From: Streptomyces sp. ISL-94
GTDB taxonomy: Bacteria; Actinomycetota; Actinomycetes; Streptomycetales; Streptomycetaceae
Reading direction: 5' to 3'
Assembly: GCF_018614075.1 (NCBI RefSeq)
Contig: NZ_JAGGOZ010000131.1
Coordinates: 1-36,920 of the forward strand
DNA length: 36,920 nucleotides
The notes beneath the pieces are model-generated. The model made no database searches and was not told where the DNA came from. It saw only the letters and a list, made by a program, of their open reading frames with translations. Of the stretch, positions 31,418 through 36,920 are shown one piece after another (positions within the stretch are counted from its first letter, which is position 1; the number at the start of each line of letters is the position of its first letter). The position numbers were made by a program, and so were the translations under genes.

Positions 31418-32743
31418 ATGCGAGCCCGAAGAAACCTTGTCCCCACGGCCGGTCTGCTCGGCGCGGCGGTCCTGCTGCTCGCGGGGTGCGCGCAGGACCC
31501 GGCCGAGTCCCCCGAGAAGGGCGCCCCCGCCGGCGGGAAGGCGCAGACCACGCTCACCGTCGGGGTCTTCGGGGCCTTCGGCCTCCAGGAGGCGGGGCTC
31601 TACGACGAGTACATGGCACAGAATCCCGAAGTCCGGATCGAGCAGACCTCCATCGAGCGGAACGAGAACTACTACCCCCAGCTCCTCACCCACCTGGGCA
31701 CCGGCAGCGGGCTCGCCGACATCCAGGCCGTCGAGGTCAACAACATCGCCGAGATCACCGCCACCCAGGCCGGCAAGCTGGTCGACCTCGGCAAGGCGCC
31801 CGGCGTGGACAAGGCCGCCTACCTGCCCTGGAAGTGGGCGCAGGGCACGGCGAGCACCGCGAAGGGCGGGGCCACGGTCGGCCTCGGCACCGACATCGGG
31901 CCGCAGGGCATCTGCTACCGCAAGGACCTCTTCGAGGCGGCCGGGCTGCCCACCGACCGGGCGGCGGTCGGCGCCCTGTGGGCGGGCGACTGGAACAAGT
32001 ACCTGGAGGCGGGCAAGGCGTACAAGGCGAAGGCCGGGGAGGGGAAGGCCTTCGTCGACTCCGCGTCGGGCGTGATGGCGGCGGTGACCGGCAGCAGCGC
32101 CCAGCGGTTCTACGACGAGCAGGGCAAGGTCGTCTACAAGACCAACCCGGCGGTGCGCGGGGCCTTCGACCTGGCGGCCTCCTTCGCCACGGAGGGGCTG
32201 AGCGCCAAACTCCAGCAGTTCACCCCGACCTGGGACCAGGGCTTCGCCAACGGCGCGTTCGCGACGGTCTCCTGCCCGGCCTGGATGCTCGGCTACATCC
32301 AGGACAAGGCGGGCCCGGCGGGCAAGGACAAGTGGGACGTGGCGCCGGCGCCGAAGCCGAGCAACTGGGGCGGCTCCTTCCTGGTGGTGCCGAAGGCGGG
32401 CAAGCACGCCGAGGAGGCCGCGAAGCTGGCCGCCTGGCTGACGGCGCCGGCGCAGCAGGCGAAGCTCTTCGAGAAGCGGGGCAGCTTCCCGAGCGCGAGC
32501 GCCGCGTACAAGCTGCCGGCGGTCTCGGGCGCGAAGCACGACTACTTCGGCGGCGCCCCGATCGGCGAGATCTTCTCGAAGGCCGCCGAGGGCGTGCCGG
32601 TGACGGCGGTCGGCCCGAAGGACCTGGTGATCGCGCAGAACCTGGCGGACATCGGGATGCTCCAGGTCGACCAGAAGGGACGTTCGCCGCAGGAAGGCTG
32701 GGACGCCGCGGTGAAGGCGATCGACAACGCCCTGGACCAGTGA
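31418..32743 (+). CDS. cebE: Cellobiose/cellotriose-binding lipoprotein
   Basis: The 441-aa family-1 solute-binding protein captures cello-oligosaccharides for the CebFG permease. A lipobox LLAGC lies at about residue 25 after a typical signal peptide. SBP motifs include IERNENYYPQLLTHLGTGSG and GLGTDIGPQGICYRKDLFEA. GGGAGGACCC precedes the ATG at 31418. The ATPase of this transporter is normally the shared MsiK encoded elsewhere, and none is present here. Confidence 0.95.
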   Translation: MRARRNLVPTAGLLGAAVLLLAGCAQDPAESPEKGAPAGGKAQTTLTVGVFGAFGLQEAGLYDEYMAQNPEVRIEQTSIERNENYYPQLLTHLGTGSGLADIQAVEVNNIAEITATQAGKLVDLGKAPGVDKAAYLPWKWAQGTASTAKGGATVGLGTDIGPQGICYRKDLFEAAGLPTDRAAVGALWAGDWNKYLEAGKAYKAKAGEGKAFVDSASGVMAAVTGSSAQRFYDEQGKVVYKTNPAVRGAFDLAASFATEGLSAKLQQFTPTWDQGFANGAFATVSCPAWMLGYIQDKAGPAGKDKWDVAPAPKPSNWGGSFLVVPKAGKHAEEAAKLAAWLTAPAQQAKLFEKRGSFPSASAAYKLPAVSGAKHDYFGGAPIGEIFSKAAEGVPVTAVGPKDLVIAQNLADIGMLQVDQKGRSPQEGWDAAVKAIDNALDQ

Positions 32744-32759
32744 GGGCCGGTGCTCGCGG

Positions 32760-33746
32760 ATGACTGACGAGACGGCTGTCCTGTCCCCCTCCTCCGTCGG
32801 CCCGCAGCGGCCGGCGGCGGAGGGGGCCGGCCGGCGCCAGGTGTGGCGCTCGCGCCGCTACCGGTGGGACCTGCGCTGGAGCCCGTACGCCTTCGTGGCG
32901 CCCTTCTTCCTCTTCTTCGCCGCATTCGGGCTGTTCCCGCTGCTCTACACGGGCTGGGCGGCGCTGCACCAGGTGGAGCTGACCGATCCGGACAGCATGA
33001 CGTGGGTGGGGCTGAAGAACTTCACCCGCCTGTGGGACGACGAGTTCTTCTGGAACGCGCTGCGCAACACCGTCACCATCGGGCTGCTGTCCACGGTGCC
33101 GCAGCTGGCGATCGCCCTGGGCCTGGCCCATCTGCTGAACTACAAGATGCGCGGCTCGGCCTTCTTCCGGGTCGCGGTGCTCACCCCGTACGCGACCTCG
33201 GTGGCGGCGGCCACGCTGGTCTTCGTCCTGCTCTTCGGCCGGGACTACGGGATGGTCAACTGGGCCTTGTCGGCGATCGGTTTCGACGCCGTGGACTGGC
33301 AGAACGGCACCTTCGCCTCCCAGTTGGCGGTCTCCACCATCGTGGTCTGGCGGTGGACGGGCTACAACGCGCTGATCTACCTGGCGGCCATGCAGGCGGT
33401 GCCGGGCGAGCTGTACGAGTCCGCGGCGCTGGACGGGGCCTCGCGGTGGCAGCAGTTCCGGCACGTGACCGTGCCCTCGCTGCGGCCGACGATCTTCTTC
33501 ACCTGCGTGGTGTCGACGATCGGGGCGACGCAGCTGTTCGGCGAGCCCCTGCTGTTCAACGGCGGGGCGGGCGCGACGGGCGGCTCGGACCACCAGTTCC
33601 AGACGCTGGGGCTGTACCTGTACGAGCAGGGCTGGGTGAACCTGCACCTGGGGCGGGCCTCGGCGATCGCGTGGGCGATGTTCCTGCTCCTGCTGGTCAT
33701 CGCGGGCGCGGCGCGGCTGCTGCGCGGACGGGAGGCCTCCCGATGA
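32760..33746 (+). CDS. cebF: Cello-oligosaccharide ABC permease subunit 1
   Basis: The 328-aa MalF-type permease has about six membrane segments (YAFVAPFFLFFAAFGLFPLL, TVTIGLLSTVPQLAIALGLA, ASAIAWAMFLLLLVIAGAA) and the EAA-like loop ESAALDGASRWQQFRHVTVP that contacts the ATPase. It starts 16 bp after cebE, and its stop overlaps the cebG start (ATGA). Confidence 0.95.
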   Translation: MTDETAVLSPSSVGPQRPAAEGAGRRQVWRSRRYRWDLRWSPYAFVAPFFLFFAAFGLFPLLYTGWAALHQVELTDPDSMTWVGLKNFTRLWDDEFFWNALRNTVTIGLLSTVPQLAIALGLAHLLNYKMRGSAFFRVAVLTPYATSVAAATLVFVLLFGRDYGMVNWALSAIGFDAVDWQNGTFASQLAVSTIVVWRWTGYNALIYLAAMQAVPGELYESAALDGASRWQQFRHVTVPSLRPTIFFTCVVSTIGATQLFGEPLLFNGGAGATGGSDHQFQTLGLYLYEQGWVNLHLGRASAIAWAMFLLLLVIAGAARLLRGREASR

Positions 33747-34567
33747 GATCACTGCGCGCGGGCCGGCTCACCCATGTGGTGCTCGCCCTGTTCACCGCGG
33801 GCTCGCTCTTCCCGCTGCTGTGGACGGCCATCGCGGCCTCCCGGAGCAATACCCGCCTGGCACAGACACCGCCGCCCTTCTGGTTCGGCGGGAACCTGGG
33901 GCGCAACCTCCAGGTGGCCTGGACCGACGCCAACATGGGCACGGCCCTGCTGAACACCGTGGTCGTCGCGGGCACGGTCGCGGCCGGCACCGTGGTCTTC
34001 TCCACCCTGGCGGGCTTCGCCTTCGCCAGACTCCGCTTCCGGGGGCGCCGGCTGCTGATGGCGCTGGTGGTCGGGACGATGCTGATCCCGCCGCAGCTGA
34101 GCGTGGTTCCGCTGTACATGCTGATCGCACAGCTGTCGTGGACCGACCGGCTCCAGGCGGTGATCCTGCCGACCCTGGTCTCCGCCTTCGGGGTGTTCTT
34201 CATGCGCCAGTACCTGGCGCAGTCCCTGCCGGCGGAGCTGGTGGAGGCGGCGCGCACGGACGGGGCGAGTTCGCTGCGGATCGTGTGGCACGTGGTGTTC
34301 CCGGCGGCCCGGCCGGCGATGGCGGTACTGGCCATGCTGACCTTCGTCATGGCCTGGAACGACTTCTTCTGGCCGATCGTCGCGCTGACCCAGAACGGCA
34401 GCCCGACGGTGCAGGTGGCCTTGACCGGGCTGGGCCGGGGCTACATCCCCGACCAGTCGGTCATCATGGCGGGCGCGTTGCTTGGCACGCTCCCGCTGCT
34501 GCTCGTATTCCTCGTCTTCGGCCGCCAGATCGTCGGCGGCATCATGCAGGGAGCTGTGAAGGGTTGA
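33743..34567 (+). CDS. cebG: Cello-oligosaccharide ABC permease subunit 2
   Basis: The 274-aa MalG-type permease has about six membrane segments and the EAA loop VEAARTDGASSLRIVWHVVF. It pairs with CebF to form the channel. The final bases overlap the TTG start of bglC, so the four genes appear translationally linked. Confidence 0.95.
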   Translation: MRSLRAGRLTHVVLALFTAGSLFPLLWTAIAASRSNTRLAQTPPPFWFGGNLGRNLQVAWTDANMGTALLNTVVVAGTVAAGTVVFSTLAGFAFARLRFRGRRLLMALVVGTMLIPPQLSVVPLYMLIAQLSWTDRLQAVILPTLVSAFGVFFMRQYLAQSLPAELVEAARTDGASSLRIVWHVVFPAARPAMAVLAMLTFVMAWNDFFWPIVALTQNGSPTVQVALTGLGRGYIPDQSVIMAGALLGTLPLLLVFLVFGRQIVGGIMQGAVKG

Positions 34568-35931
34568 CCAACACGCCGACGGACACGCGGGAACTGCGGT
34601 TCCCGGACGGATTCCTGTGGGGTGCGGCCACGGCCGCCTTCCAGATCGAGGGCGCGGCCGCCTCGCGCGAGCCGTCGATCTGGGACACGTTCTGCGCCAC
34701 GCCGGGCAAGGTGCACGGCGGTCACACGGGCGAGGTGGCGGTCGACCACCACCGGCTGTGGCGGCAGGACGTCCGGCTGATGGGCGAGCTGGGGCTCGGG
34801 GCGTACCGCTTCTCGGTGTCCTGGCCGCGGGTGCGCTCCGGCGGGATCGGCTTCTACGACGCGCTCGTGGACGAGCTGCTCTCGCACGGGATCCTGCCCT
34901 GCCTGACCCTCTACCACTGGGACCTGCCGCAGGAGCTGGAGGCCGCCGGGGGCTGGCCCGAGCGGGAGACGGCCTACGCCTTCGCGGAGTACGCGGCGCA
35001 GGTCGCGCAGGTGCTGGCCGACCGGGTGGAGCTGTGGACCACGCTCAACGAGCCCTGGTGCAGCGCCTTCCTCGGCTACGCCTCCGGGGTGCACGCCCCG
35101 GGCCGCACCTCTCCCGCCGACTCGCTGCGCGCCGCACACCACCTGAACCTGGCCCACGGGCTGGCCGCCGCCGCGCTGCCCGCCTCGGCGAAGGTGGGGA
35201 TCGCGCTCAACCCGAGCGCGGTGCGGCCGCTGACCGGCTCGGCGGCCGATCTGGACGCGCAGCGCCGTATCGACGCCCTGGCCAACCGGATCTTCACCGG
35301 GCCCCTGCTGCACGGCGCCTACCCGCAGGACCTCCTTGCGGACACCAAGGCGCTCACCGACTGGTCCTTCGTCCGCCCGGGTGACGAGGCGCTGATCCAC
35401 CAGCCGTTGGACTTCCTCGGTGTGAACTACTACACCCCGGCGGTCGTGTCGGCGGCCCCCGACGGCAACGGGCCGCGCGCCGACGGCCACGGGGCGACGG
35501 CGCACTCCCCCTGGCCGGCGGCGGACACGGTGGCCTTCCACCAGCCCCCGGGGGAACGGACCGACATGGGCTGGTCCGTCGACCCGACCGGCCTGTACGA
35601 CCTGCTGATGCGCTTCACCCACGAGGCGCCCGGCCTGCCGCTGCTGGTCACCGAGAACGGCGCGGCGTACGCCCCGGACGTGCACGACCCGGCGCGGATC
35701 GACTACCTGGAGGCGCATCTCGCCACCATCCACCGCGCCTTGGCCGACGGCGCCCCCGTGGGGGGCTACTTCCTGTGGTCGCTGATGGACAACTTCGAGT
35801 GGTCCTACGGCTACAGCAAGCGCTTCGGCATCGTCCACGTCGACTACGAGACCCAGGCGCGCACCCCGCGCTCCAGCGCGCACTGGTACGCGCGGCTGGC
35901 CCGGACGGGGGCGATGCCGACGGGCTTGTAG
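34564..35931 (+). CDS. bglC: GH1 beta-glucosidase
   Basis: The 455-aa cytoplasmic family GH1 enzyme cleaves imported cellobiose to glucose. The acid/base glutamate is in TTLNEPW at E163 and the nucleophile in LLVTENGAAY at E364. The N-terminal FPDGFLWGAATAAFQIEGAA is a GH1 signature. The TTG start at 34564 overlaps the cebG stop (TTGA), and AAGGG lies just before it. No signal peptide is seen. In S. scabies, BglC links cellobiose use to control of toxin synthesis. Confidence 0.94.
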   Translation: MTNTPTDTRELRFPDGFLWGAATAAFQIEGAAASREPSIWDTFCATPGKVHGGHTGEVAVDHHRLWRQDVRLMGELGLGAYRFSVSWPRVRSGGIGFYDALVDELLSHGILPCLTLYHWDLPQELEAAGGWPERETAYAFAEYAAQVAQVLADRVELWTTLNEPWCSAFLGYASGVHAPGRTSPADSLRAAHHLNLAHGLAAAALPASAKVGIALNPSAVRPLTGSAADLDAQRRIDALANRIFTGPLLHGAYPQDLLADTKALTDWSFVRPGDEALIHQPLDFLGVNYYTPAVVSAAPDGNGPRADGHGATAHSPWPAADTVAFHQPPGERTDMGWSVDPTGLYDLLMRFTHEAPGLPLLVTENGAAYAPDVHDPARIDYLEAHLATIHRALADGAPVGGYFLWSLMDNFEWSYGYSKRFGIVHVDYETQARTPRSSAHWYARLARTGAMPTGL

Positions 35932-35941
35932 ATTCGGCCTC

Positions 35942-36853
35942 ATGCGCTTCACCACGCCGCCGCGCCCGCTGGACGTGGAGTCCCTCTTCCCCGAACTGGC
36001 CTCCCACCGCCGTACGGCGACCCGGCTGCACCCGCGCGCCGGGTCGCCCGGGGTAGGCGACAGCCACGTCGGCGGGCCGCTTCTGTGGCCCGCCGACGAG
36101 CCGTGGCCGGTGTGCGAGGCCCCGCACGGACGCGGCCCGTCCGCGGCCGGCCCCCGGCCGCTGCTCGCCGTGGCCCAGCTCTACGGCCGGGACGTGCCGG
36201 ACCTGCCCGCCGGTCCGGACGGCGGCGATCTGCTCCAGGTGTTCTGGTGTCCCTTCGACGCCCACGGGCCCACGGGGGCCGGCATGTACGTGCACCTGCG
36301 ATGGCGCCGCGCCGCGGAGGTGCGCGAGGCCGAGGTCCTGGCCGAGCAGCCGGAGCCCGACGCCGTCGGCTCCGACGGCTACGTGCCCAGCCCCTGCGTG
36401 CTGCACCCGGAGCGGGTCACCGAGTACCCGTACATCGAGCTGCTCACCGGAGCCCTCGGCGAACGCGTCGAGGCGTGGGAGGACGCCCAGGAGGAAGCCG
36501 CGTACGAGGCCTCCGAGGCAGAGGGCGACGGCAACGGCGCCGTCGACGCCTTTCCGAGCTACCAGTGCGACCTCTCCATCGCCCCGGGCTGGAAGGCGGG
36601 CGGACACGCCGCGTGGAATCTCACCGGCCCCGGGACGATGCACTGCCGCACCTGCGGCTCGGCGACGGAGCTGCTCCTGACGATCGCCACGCGCGAGTGG
36701 CAGTCCGACGGCACGAGCTGGATCCCGCTGGAAGAGCGGCCGGAGGACCAGGCGCACACGCCGACCGGGGTGGTCGTCGGCAACCACGGCAAGCTCCACG
36801 TCTTCGCCTGCCCCCAGGACCCGGCCCACCCGCACGAGTTCAGCGTGCAGTAG
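35942..36853 (+). CDS. DUF1963/YwqG-like protein of unknown function
   Basis: The 303-aa product starts 10 bp after bglC. VGDSHVGGPLLWPADEPWP and LLAVAQLYGRDVPDLPAG match the DUF1963 (YwqG) pattern as I recall it. CRTCGS (about 238-243) and the C-terminal CPQDPAHPHEF resemble a small metal-binding module. An acidic stretch (EEAAYEASEAEGDG) may be a linker. Function is unknown, and co-transcription with bglC is possible. Confidence 0.8.
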   Translation: MRFTTPPRPLDVESLFPELASHRRTATRLHPRAGSPGVGDSHVGGPLLWPADEPWPVCEAPHGRGPSAAGPRPLLAVAQLYGRDVPDLPAGPDGGDLLQVFWCPFDAHGPTGAGMYVHLRWRRAAEVREAEVLAEQPEPDAVGSDGYVPSPCVLHPERVTEYPYIELLTGALGERVEAWEDAQEEAAYEASEAEGDGNGAVDAFPSYQCDLSIAPGWKAGGHAAWNLTGPGTMHCRTCGSATELLLTIATREWQSDGTSWIPLEERPEDQAHTPTGVVVGNHGKLHVFACPQDPAHPHEFSVQ

Positions 36854-36896
36854 CCCTCCCGCCCCGGTGGAGGACGCCGGAGCACCTGGGGTCGGT

Positions 36897-36920
36897 CTAG
36901 TGCTGTGCCCGGAAAGGTTC
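36897..36920. repeat. Outward-facing repeat at right window end
   Basis: From CTAG at 36897 the sequence reads TGCTGTGCCCGGAAAGGTTC to the edge. It matches the outward reading of bases 1-19 with one mismatch and continues farther than the left copy shows. It may be the terminus of an IS or other multicopy element. Confidence 0.6.

Noticed and set aside
1..36920. CRISPR arrays, rRNA genes, phage structural genes or large NRPS/PKS genes
   Set aside because: None seen; the only RNA gene supported is tRNA-His, and des is an NRPS-independent siderophore locus.

Overview
The window is high-GC actinobacterial DNA, almost certainly Streptomyces. The evidence is strong third-position G/C bias, rare TTA codons, the gene order of the desferrioxamine (des) locus, adpA-ornA-tRNA-His, and the cellobiose locus cebR-cebEFG-bglC. 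The order resembles the S. coelicolor core region around SCO2774-SCO2798, recalled from knowledge of that genome. Both ends run outward into the same short repeat, so this may be a whole contig broken at repeats.

Layout. (1) 1-190: an outward-facing repeat and a MITE-like element that supplies the stop codon of the first gene. (2) 185-7676: a phosphatase-like gene, a TetR regulator, and a four-gene acyl-CoA catabolic operon (carboxylase beta and alpha subunits, HMG-CoA lyase, acyl-CoA dehydrogenase) that fits leucine/isovalerate degradation. The divergent promoter carries a pair of inverted operator-like sites. The alpha-subunit gene contains two intergenic-type repeats read in frame. (3) 7780-15134: desEF and desABCD, each group preceded by a DmdR1/IdeR-type iron box, for desferrioxamine uptake, iron release and synthesis. 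(4) 15135-21083: an accessory island not expected between desD and the hexosaminidase gene. It holds a WhiJ-like module (ATPase, XRE/DUF5753 regulator, two DUF397 proteins, a DUF7848-like protein), an IS5-family remnant that truncates a DUF1023 hydrolase, a lipoprotein, and a PIN/ribbon-helix-helix toxin-antitoxin pair. It ends in a diverged hexosaminidase fragment joined to a second copy of the desD 3' end. (5) 21228-25772: a TTA-containing hypothetical gene, a GH20 hexosaminidase, a small conserved gene and glmS, with a DasR-like site between hexosaminidase and glmS. (6) 25854-27818: a GPR1/FUN34/YaaH transporter, a universal stress protein and a small membrane protein. (7) 28195-30290: adpA, ornA and tRNA-His. 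(8) 30290-35931: cebR, cebEFG and bglC with an exact CebR operator. (9) a DUF1963-like gene and the right-end repeat.

Most of the window is conserved Streptomyces core. The points that deserve attention are the structure of the des-hexosaminidase island, which looks like homology-facilitated illegitimate recombination of DNA from a relative; an adpA gene with no TTA codon; in-frame repeat insertions in a biotin-dependent carboxylase; and the repeats at the window ends. I did not find a clearly new multi-gene defence or biosynthetic system. The best candidate for under-described biology is the island at 15135-21083.
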